From contig QGFZ01000002.1 in assembly GCA_003149065.1 (NCBI GenBank), positions 1-64,000 on the forward strand: DNA of 64,000 nt, given 5' to 3'. Positions 1-8,084 of the stretch are shown in pieces. The notes under the pieces were generated by a model. The model was given only the letters and a program-made list of their open reading frames with translations, did no database searches and was not told where the DNA came from. The translations under genes were made by a program, and so were the position numbers. The number at the start of each line of letters is the position of its first letter. Within the stretch, counting starts at the first letter, position 1. Source of the DNA: Ruminococcaceae bacterium R-25 (GTDB lineage Bacteria > Bacillota > Clostridia > Saccharofermentanales > Saccharofermentanaceae).

Positions 1-215
1 AGCGGGGAACATCCCCGCTCTCGATGGACCCGGGTCTTACGACCAGCCCCAATCAGTTACCTGATCTTATTGATATTATATTCACCATGTATATCGATGT
101 CAATTAGAGTTAAGCCGAACTTAAAGCTCATTGGAATAACATTAAGGAAGTGTACTTTCTACAATAATTAATCAGCATGAAACACTCTGGATAAACACAG
201 GATTAGTATGTATTA
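1..215. other. Non-coding flank with a GC-rich hairpin
   Basis: No convincing gene is visible. Bases 1-19 form a perfect hairpin with 8-bp arms (AGCGGGGA / TCCCCGCT) around a 3-base loop, and a second small hairpin, GGTC-TTAC-GACC, lies near 33-44. The first has no U-tract on either side, so it is not a clear terminator. The rest, 60-215, is AT-rich and shows nothing recognisable. Confidence 0.4.
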
Positions 216-1394
216 TTACCTACGTGTTTCTTTCTTAACACAATCCACTACAAAAACTCCCTTATCAGTAACTAAGTACCACGACAGATTGTATCTGTCG
301 TCTCCGGTGACATAATTACTGTAGACAATATCGGCATATATAAGCACAGCAGAGTAATCGCAGGCCTTATTAGCGATCTTAAGAGCCTCATCTAAAGAAA
401 TCGGCTTTTGAACATCTGTACCGGCAGGTTCATAATTTGAGCAGTCTATCGTCATTTCCGAGATTCCGTTCACGCCGATGGTTACTTTGACACCGCCGTT
501 AAGAATAAATACTCCGTCATATATCTGACGTTCAAATACAAAGGTGTGTGAATCAGTCTCCCGGAAAGCAGTTTCATATTCAGCAGCAGAACTGCAAGAA
601 GCACGTAGGTATTTCATCCAGCTTTGACTGGGTATCGCAACACGTTCTGCACCCACTATCTCCGCAGCTTTCTTTTGAGCGATGGGCAGACTTTCTTCAG
701 GGAGCATGTTCATTTTCGGAGCCTGATATTCGCCGTCACGCTCACCTGTCACCATGGCATCATAGAACCATATGCTGCCATTCTTCTCATCAATTCTGAC
801 CGTTCTGTATGGTATAGAAGGATCCGTACTCTCATATTCGGTTGAACCATATGATTTATAGTTTTTACCCAACAGCGCAGTCAGCATTTTCTGCCGGAAC
901 TCCCTGTCAACAGTGCGGACAAGCGTAGCCGGATATCTGTTATTGATAACGGCATCATCCGGAATAACAGTATCCGGTCCTACGCTGATCTTATTTTCTA
1001 CATCTTCAGGACTCGAAACGACAACAGATTCAGGATTGATAGAAAGTCTTTGTGTCTCTCCTGTAGGTTCGATAGAACTGCAATTAACATATCCGTACAG
1101 TCCATCCTGGGTATATACAAGACTGAAAAAACTAAGTTCTTTCAAAACAACAACAGTAGAGCCATAATCAAGACCCGTAATCACGTTATAGCCAACTTCC
1201 GGCTCACTGCGAAGATATTCACCTTTGATCACTACCTTATAAATTGGGAAGTCCTGATCAACAGTACCAGTCGCAGGATTATCAGTGCTGAATTCTGTAG
1301 TGAAACCTATGCTGTCTATAGACTCATTAGAAACATCACATGCCGTCGTCAACAGCAGCGCAGCAGATAAAACTATAGCAAGGACATTTTTCAT
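216..1394 (-). CDS. Secreted lipoprotein with N-terminal SH3b-like domain
   Basis: Product of about 392 residues. It begins with a lipoprotein-type signal peptide: basic start, hydrophobic run, then TTAC with Cys at residue 19. Residues about 50-108 resemble a bacterial SH3 (SH3b) fold, with the phrases YLRSEP, GSTVVVL and YGYVN. The remaining 280 residues are not recognised and look like an extracellular beta-rich domain. The start is taken at 1394 because AAAGGA lies 8 bases upstream; the longer reading from 1445 lacks a ribosome site and would bury the signal peptide. SH3b domains usually bind cell-wall peptides, so a wall-associated role is inferred. It stands alone, downstream of a decayed region. 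Confidence 0.75.
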   Translation of the reverse strand: MKNVLAIVLSAALLLTTACDVSNESIDSIGFTTEFSTDNPATGTVDQDFPIYKVVIKGEYLRSEPEVGYNVITGLDYGSTVVVLKELSFFSLVYTQDGLYGYVNCSSIEPTGETQRLSINPESVVVSSPEDVENKISVGPDTVIPDDAVINNRYPATLVRTVDREFRQKMLTALLGKNYKSYGSTEYESTDPSIPYRTVRIDEKNGSIWFYDAMVTGERDGEYQAPKMNMLPEESLPIAQKKAAEIVGAERVAIPSQSWMKYLRASCSSAAEYETAFRETDSHTFVFERQIYDGVFILNGGVKVTIGVNGISEMTIDCSNYEPAGTDVQKPISLDEALKIANKACDYSAVLIYADIVYSNYVTGDDRYNLSWYLVTDKGVFVVDCVKKETRR

Positions 1395-1740
1395 TCTAAT
1401 TTTCCTTTGCAAGTATAATTCTAAAGATGATGGCATTTTCAACATAATAAAGAATGAATTTTCACTCTTGACTAATCTCCGAGCTGCTACTATATTACAG
1501 GATTCCGGCGATAACTGATCTCATCTATAACATAAATACTATTATCAATATTCTGAATATGCAATTCTAACCATCCGCTCTTCTCATCTTTAATGAAACT
1601 AGTATATTCTCTAAACGCATTAACAAATCGTCATATGTCATAATATCAACAACGTTTATATTTGTCCTTTAATCAGTTCAAAATGTCTCCTTGAAATCAG
1701 TAGTTAATCTATTAATCTTTCAATCCTTTTTATTAACCAC
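1395..1740. other. Gene-free, apparently decayed stretch
   Basis: About 350 bases with no intact gene. On the minus strand an ATG near 1640 opens a short reading frame that stops after about 24 codons, while the neighbouring frame stays open for about 45 codons without a start. This is consistent with a decayed small gene that followed the duplicated leader at 1741-1906. No other signal is seen. Confidence 0.3.
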
Positions 1741-1906
1741 ATTGGTCTGCACCTCCATAAATCTTGCGCTCCTTGCTCACACTGATCCGAAATACTATAC
1801 TCACAAATAAGAGAGCACTCGATCAGGTAAACGCCTACTCGATGTTTTCTTATGCTATTTAGTTAGTTGCCCCGCGGTCGCCAAACTACACGGGCAACTT
1901 TTTATT
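1741..1906 (-). repeat. Copy A of a duplicated structured leader/terminator element
   Basis: Read on the minus strand, this stretch matches 7909-8075 over most of its length. Shared blocks are a hairpin with arms TTGCCCG/CGGGGCAA around a GTTTGGCGACC loop, then GAAAACATCG, then CGAGTGCTCTCTTATTTG, and a final GGAGGTGCAGACCAATG. The hairpin arms differ between the copies but stay paired (TTGCCTG/CAGGCAA in the other copy), which indicates a conserved RNA structure. The final block is a ribosome site followed by an ATG that opens a 12-codon frame here and a 2-codon frame (Met-Trp) in the other copy. In both copies it directly follows the 3' end of the secreted-protein gene family. Function unknown; it could be a terminator plus leader or an uncharacterised regulatory RNA. 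Confidence 0.6.
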
Positions 1907-1911
1907 TGTTT

Positions 1912-2130
1912 TTATGAACTTGTAAGATTTCCAGATACATCACAATACAAGTATACTGAGTAGTATTGCGAATCAGATCCATGTGTAGCAGTTCCATACG
2001 CCCTTGCATAAGCATTGCTTCCACTCTTTCCGGAACTAACACTTGGTGAACTGCTCCAACCTAATAATGGTGTTGGTGTAAACGTTGCACTTGCTGAAGT
2101 TGTTAAACAAGTTCTACCATCCGGATGTAA
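1912..2130 (-). pseudogene. 3' fragment of a second copy of the secreted-protein gene
   Basis: Conceptual translation of the minus strand gives about 72 residues clearly related to the C-terminus of the protein at 8085-8688. Shared phrases include GWSSSPS, a GSG/SGK-SGS run, AYGTA and the ending LYCDV-x-GNL. An in-frame TAA at 2131-2133 precedes the fragment and there is no start or signal peptide. It is therefore a truncated paralogue whose 5' two thirds are lost. It shows that the secreted-protein locus was once duplicated together with its downstream element. Confidence 0.75.
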
Positions 2131-2168
2131 TTAGCACAAAATATACTTATTATTTGTTTATTCTTGAT

Positions 2169-2336
2169 TCAAATACCGAAGTCTTCCAATCTTAACGATT
2201 TCATCTTGCACTTAACACATCCATAATCAGAATGTGTTCCAAGATAATAAAGCTTTACCACTTCATGTGGCGGACATTTCGGACTTTTCTCGTTAATAAC
2301 AATAGCATCAAATTCTTCTTCCTGCATTTTGTACAT
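2169..2336 (-). CDS. Small protein with CPPH...CxxC zinc-ribbon-like pattern
   Basis: A 55-residue frame starting at the ATG at 2336, with AAGGAGG 8 bases upstream. It contains Cys21-Pro-Pro-His24 and Cys40-x-x-Cys43, a spacing suitable for one zinc ion, and is otherwise charged with no membrane segment. It lies 19 bases after the 64-residue gene at 2356-2550, so the two probably share a transcript. I do not recognise the family. The strong ribosome site and the cysteine pattern support a real gene. Confidence 0.6.
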   Translation of the reverse strand: MYKMQEEEFDAIVINEKSPKCPPHEVVKLYYLGTHSDYGCVKCKMKSLRLEDFGI

Positions 2337-2355
2337 AATAAATCCTCCTTATTAT

Positions 2356-2550
2356 TTATAAATGTGCTAGACACTGGTCAATCAAATGCTGAAGATGATT
2401 TATTGTTGTCTCATCCCAGCATTCGTATCGTTTTTTGTATTCAATGCATGCCATAAAATGATCATATGCAGATCTGTAATTCTCCATGTCAAACTGAACT
2501 TGTCCACCTGTGTAAACATTGTCATAATCCTTAGGGTTATAAACTGTCAT
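2356..2550 (-). CDS. Small helical hypothetical protein
   Basis: Product of 64 residues, with AAGGGGGG upstream of the ATG at a normal distance. The middle, around FDMENYRSAYDHFMAC, and the C-terminal part look like amphipathic helices, a little like a single TPR-type hairpin. No signal peptide or membrane segment is present. It is followed closely by the 55-residue Cys/His protein and preceded by the HAD hydrolase gene. Function unknown. Confidence 0.55.
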   Translation of the reverse strand: MTVYNPKDYDNVYTGGQVQFDMENYRSAYDHFMACIEYKKRYECWDETTINHLQHLIDQCLAHL

Positions 2551-2660
2551 ATCAATTCCCCCCTTTTTGTTCTATCTTTTATCGTTTTACAGCCAACAAT
2601 CTTCACTTTATTATCTTTGTCATTAACAGTATAAATGAGATATCAGAATAAGAGCACCCA

Positions 2661-3605
2661 TTACTCCACTATATGACCCGGTACTTTTCCAGCAGAATCA
2701 ATTACCTGCTTTAAACAATGGTTATATATTCTCTCTGCAATCTGCTTAACATTCTCTTGTAACCAGATATATGCCGTAGTTCCTTTTTGATAATCAGCTT
2801 CAGCATACATATCGATTCTGCCATCCTTTATTAATTCATTAACCTGATTAAACGCTTTAACATCACCTTTTGGATAAATAGCAAAAGTCTTTCCGCCATA
2901 TTGTTTAAGGATTGAGAATACGGGAATGTCACTAGGGCCGTCAGCAATATAAATCATATTTTCAAATGGCACACGCCTTTTGTCTCTGTCTATTTTGCTG
3001 TTGACATCAATGTTGAATTTGTTTGATCCTTTATTAATTTCAAAAATAGCTCTGGTTTTAGATGTATTATCTATCATGTAACCTATCTGATTCAAAACGC
3101 TATCTTTCTTTTCTTTCTCATTAATTCGGATATCTAGATTCGAACGTATTGGTTCTTCTATAAACTCACAACCCCATATTCCATCTACAAAATCATTTAT
3201 CTTTGAACCTTTGATCATTTCGGTGATTCCGGTACTAACAATATAATGTTCTACTTGAATAGAGAAGTTTTTATACTTTTGCTCTACCTCGACAATATGT
3301 TTTAAATCGCGAAATATATCCGGTACTCCAGGATAAAAAGAAAGCTGCTCGCCGAATTCATTCAGTTTTTTATTATTTAGGCCTTCAAATATTCCCTGAT
3401 TAACACATGTAATTATATGATTTAAATATATGGTGTCTTTATTAACGCGTATTCCTCTTTGGGAATATTCGTCAGGTAATTCATTGACTTCTTTCCAAAA
3501 GGTCTTTGCATCAACACCATATGCATTGAATATTGGCTCTTGCATATAACCAGGGATGAGGGTCTTATCAAAATCCCATATAATTGCGATTACATTCTGT
3601 TCCAT
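2661..3605 (-). CDS. HAD-superfamily hydrolase/phosphatase
   Basis: A 314-residue cytoplasmic protein. Motif I is DFDKT at residues 11-15, with the nucleophile Asp11 and acid/base Asp13. A motif II-like STG follows IVSTGITEM near residue 124, and motif IV is ADGPSDIPVF near 225. These are the standard catalytic elements of HAD phosphohydrolases; the substrate cannot be told. AGGAG precedes the ATG. It is separated by about 100 bases from the ABC-exporter operon upstream on the same strand and may be co-transcribed. It differs from common Cof or phosphoserine phosphatases in its insert between motifs I and II. Confidence 0.8.
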   Translation of the reverse strand: MEQNVIAIIWDFDKTLIPGYMQEPIFNAYGVDAKTFWKEVNELPDEYSQRGIRVNKDTIYLNHIITCVNQGIFEGLNNKKLNEFGEQLSFYPGVPDIFRDLKHIVEVEQKYKNFSIQVEHYIVSTGITEMIKGSKINDFVDGIWGCEFIEEPIRSNLDIRINEKEKKDSVLNQIGYMIDNTSKTRAIFEINKGSNKFNIDVNSKIDRDKRRVPFENMIYIADGPSDIPVFSILKQYGGKTFAIYPKGDVKAFNQVNELIKDGRIDMYAEADYQKGTTAYIWLQENVKQIAERIYNHCLKQVIDSAGKVPGHIVE

Positions 3606-3706
3606 ATAATTGATCTCCTAATGTTCACAGGAATTTATCCTCTGCCAAGTATACCTTTTGTCCAATAATAGATATAAGTTGGTTTTAACAGTAAACTTAT
3701 TTCCAT

Positions 3707-4537
3707 TTATGTAATATCTTTCCTCTCAAAATACCTCTTTCCCATCAGATATACTGCTATCACCATAAAACAGGCGATTATTAGTCCACTGAGCGGATTA
3801 ATACCCTGTTCATGGTAATATGAACTCCTTACCCACATAGTAAAACTTCCCGGGAGGAACCAAGCTGTATAATACGCCGATAGGACATACAATCCGCTAG
3901 TAATTGCAAAGCTCGTTACTGGAGAAAGAATAAAACTCAAAAGCAATTGAACAAGACATATACCAATGGTGATCAACACAGGAATCAGTAAAGCTATAAT
4001 AATGAGATCTGTACTACTAACATATGACATGTTATATCCAAAAATAAACTTTATGAATTCGTCCGTGACACCAAGTGAAAATTCGGCACCATGAAATAAA
4101 GCAAACACAATGCATGATAATATAGCAACTACATAATAGAACAGAACCGACAATATGCACCAAAGCATTTTGGAAAGCCACCAGGAGGCCCTGGATCTTC
4201 CTGCCAACATCACATTAACCCCGTTATCAGTGAAATCTTTTTCAGCATAATAAGCAATGATATAGGAAATACCTATCTGAAAGACAAACCATAACAGTGG
4301 AATTTGAAAACTGGCTACAGGATCAAAACGATAAAACTCCATACCTTTCATCGCAAAAAGGTAATAGTCTACTATCGTTCCATTAGTCCACATAAAATTC
4401 AGTTCTTTTATCCCACTCATCGCATCAGAACACTGATATGCCGAAACAAAAGAAAAAATAATCGCAATCGCAAACATATAAGAGCGATTTATTAATCCTA
4501 ACTTGAAATCACGTCTCAAGAACAGTAACGTTTTCAT
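3707..4537 (-). CDS. ABC transporter permease-like membrane protein
   Basis: Product of 276 residues with about six hydrophobic segments (near 20-35, 75-95, 125-150, 175-210, 215-235 and 250-268). The layout is that of ABC-2 type permeases of peptide or bacteriocin exporters. It overlaps the ATPase gene by 29 bases, with its ribosome site (AGGAAGG) inside that gene, so the two are translationally coupled. The two permeases and one ATPase probably form one exporter or a peptide self-protection pump. Confidence 0.8.
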   Translation of the reverse strand: MKTLLFLRRDFKLGLINRSYMFAIAIIFSFVSAYQCSDAMSGIKELNFMWTNGTIVDYYLFAMKGMEFYRFDPVASFQIPLLWFVFQIGISYIIAYYAEKDFTDNGVNVMLAGRSRASWWLSKMLWCILSVLFYYVVAILSCIVFALFHGAEFSLGVTDEFIKFIFGYNMSYVSSTDLIIIALLIPVLITIGICLVQLLLSFILSPVTSFAITSGLYVLSAYYTAWFLPGSFTMWVRSSYYHEQGINPLSGLIIACFMVIAVYLMGKRYFERKDIT

Positions 4538-5183
4538 CAGTTAATTCCTTCCTGTCGATTAAGCATCCGTCTTTAATCTCGTATATGATGTCGCTTAAAA
4601 ACTCGAGTTCTTCTTTGTCATGACATGCGATTATAATTAACTTATCCCTGTCTCTTATCTCAAGGAGGACCTTTTTTATATTATGAGCACTTTCCTCATC
4701 AAGGGCATTAATAGGCTCATCTAGAATGATGATATCAGGCTCACCCATTATTGCATTAGCAATTCCTAGCTTTTGTTTCATTCCCAGAGAGTATTTACGG
4801 AATGTTCTCTTATCTTCGGGATCCAATCCTACTCTTTGCAACGCTTTCTTGATATCCTCATCAGAAATATTACTTGATAAACTGGCAAGAAGTTTCAGAT
4901 TCTTTGTGCCCGTATATTGCGGAAGGAAAGACGGATTCTCAATAAGGACACCAATGCTTTTCGGAAATTGAATATCTCTATGAAGTATTCTCCCATCTAT
5001 TGATACCGTTCCGGAATCTGCAATAATTAGCCCGCATATAGCTCTCATAAGCATGGTCTTACCTGAACCGTTTTTTCCTTTAAAACCATATATCTTTCCT
5101 GATGTCATAGTCATGGAAATATCATTAAGAATCACAGCACCTTTAATGGACTTGTTTAGCTTGTCGATTTTTATCTCACTCAT
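4509..5183 (-). CDS. ABC transporter ATP-binding protein
   Basis: Product of 224 residues from the ATG at 5183, which overlaps the upstream stop in an ATGA arrangement; a longer reading to 5213 is possible but less likely. Walker A is GKNGSGKT at 36-43, the signature motif is the variant SLGMKQ at 132-137, Walker B is IIILDEP at 151-157, and the switch His is 188. The SLGM signature and short length are typical of ATPases paired with ABC-2 permeases in bacteriocin immunity/export clusters. It lies between the two permease genes. Confidence 0.9.
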   Translation of the reverse strand: MSEIKIDKLNKSIKGAVILNDISMTMTSGKIYGFKGKNGSGKTMLMRAICGLIIADSGTVSIDGRILHRDIQFPKSIGVLIENPSFLPQYTGTKNLKLLASLSSNISDEDIKKALQRVGLDPEDKRTFRKYSLGMKQKLGIANAIMGEPDIIILDEPINALDEESAHNIKKVLLEIRDRDKLIIIACHDKEELEFLSDIIYEIKDGCLIDRKELTDENVTVLET

Positions 5184-5977
5184 AAGACGTCTCGCTTTCT
5201 TGAAACTACCCATATAATCAAGGAATTAATTATCATAATAACAACATAAGCAATCATCATCTGCCACCACAAGGTAACAACATATTGTTGCGGATTAAGC
5301 ATTCCTAAAACCGACCAATTGCCATATTCATATCCTTCCATGGTCATAGCTGTAATAATGTAAATAACCATCGGTGTCACAACAGCCGTGAAATGACTTT
5401 TTACTACCTTAGATAGGCTGAGAGATGTAAGTGCTATGACGCCTGCAAACAAGCTGTCGATAGCAATATAAATCAGGCAATAGACTGCAGGATATGTACT
5501 GTATATTTCTGCGAACAGATTTCTTTCCATTATTCCAATACTCAATCCTTCCAGTCTTTCAGGAATAAAATTGGGAAAGATTCCGGCTGCAATGAATAAA
5601 TTCAAACATAGAGGTATCGCCACACATACTACTGCAGAAAGAAATACAGCAACACTTTTAGAAATAGCATAATTCAATCTTGATACTTTAACACATATAT
5701 TCTTGTCATATCCGGTTTTCATATCCATATAAAGGGATCCACCATATGGAAGACATGCAAGAACTGGAAGCAGTATATAGAACATCATGTTATATGCAAA
5801 TTGATAGTTTGTACCTATCCATGCCTGAATAAGATACATTTGCTTTATATTATTGATACCAAATTGAAAATAATAAGCAATCAGGTCAGCAAAACATATT
5901 ACAATTCCTATAAAAAAACTTATAAAAAATGTTCTACTATGGAATGCCCGATATAACTCAAATCTTAATAATTTCAT
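5180..5977 (-). CDS. ABC-2 type permease-like membrane protein
   Basis: Product of 265 residues with about six membrane segments. It opens with the positively charged start MKLLRFELYRAF common in ABC-2 type permeases of lantibiotic-type pumps (DUF2705-like; the assignment is by appearance only). It overlaps the next gene by ATGA and the previous surface-protein gene by 4 bases, so the whole set is one polycistron. It is probably the second permease of the exporter. Confidence 0.8.
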   Translation of the reverse strand: MKLLRFELYRAFHSRTFFISFFIGIVICFADLIAYYFQFGINNIKQMYLIQAWIGTNYQFAYNMMFYILLPVLACLPYGGSLYMDMKTGYDKNICVKVSRLNYAISKSVAVFLSAVVCVAIPLCLNLFIAAGIFPNFIPERLEGLSIGIMERNLFAEIYSTYPAVYCLIYIAIDSLFAGVIALTSLSLSKVVKSHFTAVVTPMVIYIITAMTMEGYEYGNWSVLGMLNPQQYVVTLWWQMMIAYVVIMIINSLIIWVVSRKRDVL

Positions 5978-6513
5978 AATTCAAGCCTTATAGCAATCTT
6001 TTGTGGAGAAGAAGGTAACATATAATAATATTGATAATCCGTTAAATGCTCCCAAGTTTTATGCTTAAAACACAAATCTGAAATCACAGTAGCTAACCAT
6101 ATTTTTTGCGACTTGCCTGAATCAAGACTTTCGTTGTCAAATTTATTTATCACTGGAAGCAATTCAACATTCGGTGCACTTCCCCATACTGTTGATTTAA
6201 AGCCTAATCCAATATATATAATTATGTCGTTCCAGTTTATGCTTTGCTCGGTTTTATTTGTAACTTCAATACATATAGAGATCATTTTGCACTTGCCTTT
6301 ATATTCATTTTCGTAATTACATCCAAACCGCATATTAAATTCACTCAGTTCGTCAAGATGAGATTCTGCAAAAAACAGTTCTAGATCCCCACAATCTACA
6401 GTGTCCCCTATAGAATAGTATGTAATGATTGGAGGATTCTGGTTAATACTTATTATCCTCCCCAACCAAAACACAACCAAACATAACAATAGAAGCACAA
6501 TAGCTTTTTTCAT
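5974..6513 (-). CDS. Single-pass surface protein, Ig-like extracellular domain
   Basis: Product of 179 residues. An N-terminal hydrophobic segment at about 4-22 is followed by an extracellular beta-rich domain with ITYYSIGDTVDCGDLEL and VTNKTEQSINW. These phrases resemble the DUF4352/DUF5028-type domains found beside peptide exporters. Three Cys residues are in the mature part. It lies 2 bases after the 285-residue gene and overlaps the permease gene. Inferred to be an anchored accessory or immunity protein of the exporter; the family assignment is tentative. Confidence 0.65.
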   Translation of the reverse strand: MKKAIVLLLLCLVVFWLGRIISINQNPPIITYYSIGDTVDCGDLELFFAESHLDELSEFNMRFGCNYENEYKGKCKMISICIEVTNKTEQSINWNDIIIYIGLGFKSTVWGSAPNVELLPVINKFDNESLDSGKSQKIWLATVISDLCFKHKTWEHLTDYQYYYMLPSSPQKIAIRLEL

Positions 6514-6515
6514 GT

Positions 6516-7373
6516 TCAGAACACCTCCTCCAAGGTATCCATTGCAACAAACCTTTTATCAGTCAAAAGATCTATTTGCGTTATATTATCAAGACTAAGT
6601 GGCTCAAAACCCAAATACAATGAATAATCTTTTGAAAAATCAATAGTGTCTTCGGTAATCTCAAACCCCACAACACAATCTATGGTCTCACCAGCTTTAT
6701 TAAATGAATAAATGAAAAACTCATTTCTATCATCTTCGCCCGTATGTTGAGGATGATCAAAATAACAATTCAGTTCTACTTCCCCAGTTGTTTGGTTATT
6801 ACACATAACAAATACTCTTAAATCATTAATCCCTTTTTCAAACCTTGCACCTCCTAAAAATGTAATTTTGCATCGTAGAAATATATATTTTGTCTTGGGA
6901 TGCTTGCTTGTTGAATATTCAGATACATGCTGCTCCCAAAAATTCAAATACTCTTCATCGGTCATCCCAGACATACCGAAACTGTCTTGATATTCTGCAA
7001 ATTCAGGATAATCCTGTCTCATAGAATCATAATCAATGTATACCGTTAGACTATTAGGGTCAGGTATTTCTCCTTCATAAAAAAATTCGGCAGGATACTT
7101 TGTCTGTTTTGCAATATCAATATCATCTATTATTTCATAGCTTATTAATTCGTATTGCAATGTATTTGTTGGATCTATGAGAAGCCTACTCGATTTGTCA
7201 ATACGTTCATCATTAGCTTCATAGTCTTTCGATATTTCAATTCCACTGTTCGAAGTATTCCTTTCACGAAATCTTTCCATAGGAGATTTGCTATTGTTCT
7301 CAACAATAGCAACAAATATTATCACAGCTATCGCAAGTATTATAATTGTAAAAGTATCAGCTTTTTCCCTCAT
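6516..7373 (-). CDS. Single-pass surface protein of the exporter operon
   Basis: Product of 285 residues. The N-terminal membrane anchor is at about 8-24, followed by a hydrophilic linker and a C-terminal beta-rich domain that opens with LQYELISYEIIDDIDIA. It has the same general plan as the 179-residue neighbour (anchor plus beta domain) but is longer. It resembles the DUF5027-type proteins seen in Firmicutes peptide clusters, by impression only. It is followed with a 2-base gap by the next gene of the operon and preceded by a hairpin that separates it from the small secreted protein. Confidence 0.6.
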   Translation of the reverse strand: MREKADTFTIIILAIAVIIFVAIVENNSKSPMERFRERNTSNSGIEISKDYEANDERIDKSSRLLIDPTNTLQYELISYEIIDDIDIAKQTKYPAEFFYEGEIPDPNSLTVYIDYDSMRQDYPEFAEYQDSFGMSGMTDEEYLNFWEQHVSEYSTSKHPKTKYIFLRCKITFLGGARFEKGINDLRVFVMCNNQTTGEVELNCYFDHPQHTGEDDRNEFFIYSFNKAGETIDCVVGFEITEDTIDFSKDYSLYLGFEPLSLDNITQIDLLTDKRFVAMDTLEEVF

Positions 7374-7389
7374 TTAAACTCCGTAGAAA

Positions 7390-7430
7390 TAGCGATATCA
7401 CTTTGTAATAACTACAAAATGATATCGCTA
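7390..7430 (-). terminator. Internal hairpin between secreted-protein gene and exporter genes
   Basis: Perfect inverted repeat TAGCGATATCA / TGATATCGCTA (11 bp), with an inner TTTGTA/TACAAA pairing. On the minus strand it is followed by only ATTTCT, so it should be a weak terminator or an RNA-stabilising structure. This position, after a small abundant secreted product and before its transport genes, is a common way to lower downstream expression. Confidence 0.65.
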
Positions 7431-7448
7431 ATTGTCACAAATGCAAAA

Positions 7449-7847
7449 TCAAGAGTGGTTAGAATTTGGACTCCACTTTCCGTATGTTGTATCATATGCA
7501 AGAGATACTCTTTCGTACCTTAATCTGGCATTTGAATTTGTTGAAACAGAGTTGTAAATCCATATCTCTTGACCGCTATAAACCTTATAAGTGAGTGAGC
7601 AGTCCTGCCAACCTGAACTGCCATCGCCTTGTATGGTATATTTCAACGCAGGTCCTGACACAGTTCTAACATGTGCCCTAGACGAATCCGTTTTTTTCCT
7701 TGCGGATGTATGCCCTGATGTATTGACATTGTAAAATGAAAAATCAGATAAATCCGTGCTCGCTGCATTTACAGTTGTTGAATAACCGGCTATTCCGGAC
7801 ATTGCAATCACAATAGTAGCCAGTAATGATAAATACTTATTTTTCAT
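7449..7847 (-). CDS. Small secreted protein, DUF2712/bacteriocin-like
   Basis: Product of 132 residues from the ATG at 7847, which has GGAGG 8 bases upstream. A Sec signal peptide ends near AVNAAS (about residue 29). The mature part of about 100 residues is rich in Ser, Thr and Tyr with one Cys and ends in GKWSPNSNHS. The phrases ARKKTDSS and ARLRYERV with a WSP ending recall the DUF2712 family of small secreted proteins that sit beside ABC exporters. A toxin or signalling role is inferred from context only. It is preceded by the structured leader element and followed by a hairpin. Confidence 0.7.
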   Translation of the reverse strand: MKNKYLSLLATIVIAMSGIAGYSTTVNAASTDLSDFSFYNVNTSGHTSARKKTDSSRAHVRTVSGPALKYTIQGDGSSGWQDCSLTYKVYSGQEIWIYNSVSTNSNARLRYERVSLAYDTTYGKWSPNSNHS

Positions 7848-7908
7848 ATTATTCCTCCAGTGATTGTGATCATCATATAGTCCAAATCCTACGTGTATGT
7901 TTTTACCA

Positions 7909-8075
7909 CATTGGTCTGCACCTCCATAATTCAAGCAAACGTTTCCTTGTTTATCCTGATCAGAGATGCTATACTCACAAATAAGAGAGCACTCGATTAG
8001 GATACTCCTGCCCGATGTTTTCTTGTGTTCTAATAAGTTGCCTGTAGGTCGCCAAACTTCGCAGGCAATTTTTTT
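7909..8075 (-). promoter_or_regulatory. Copy B of the duplicated structured leader/terminator element
   Basis: Lies between the secreted-protein gene and the DUF2712-like gene, and is closely similar to 1741-1906. On the minus strand it starts with a hairpin TTGCCTG/CAGGCAA. On the plus strand the same hairpin is followed by TTTTTTT, so it could also terminate plus-strand transcripts. Further conserved blocks end with GGAGGTGCAGACCAATG-TGG-TAA, a ribosome site with a Met-Trp mini-frame. The conserved length (about 165 bases), compensating changes in the hairpin and conserved loop sequences suggest a regulatory RNA. I could not match it to a riboswitch class I know. Confidence 0.55.
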
Positions 8076-8084
8076 GCAATCTTT

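Noticed and set aside
1-19. Type I-E CRISPR repeat, suggested by GCGGGGAACA.
   Set aside because: Only one hairpin is present, without a second repeat or spacer.
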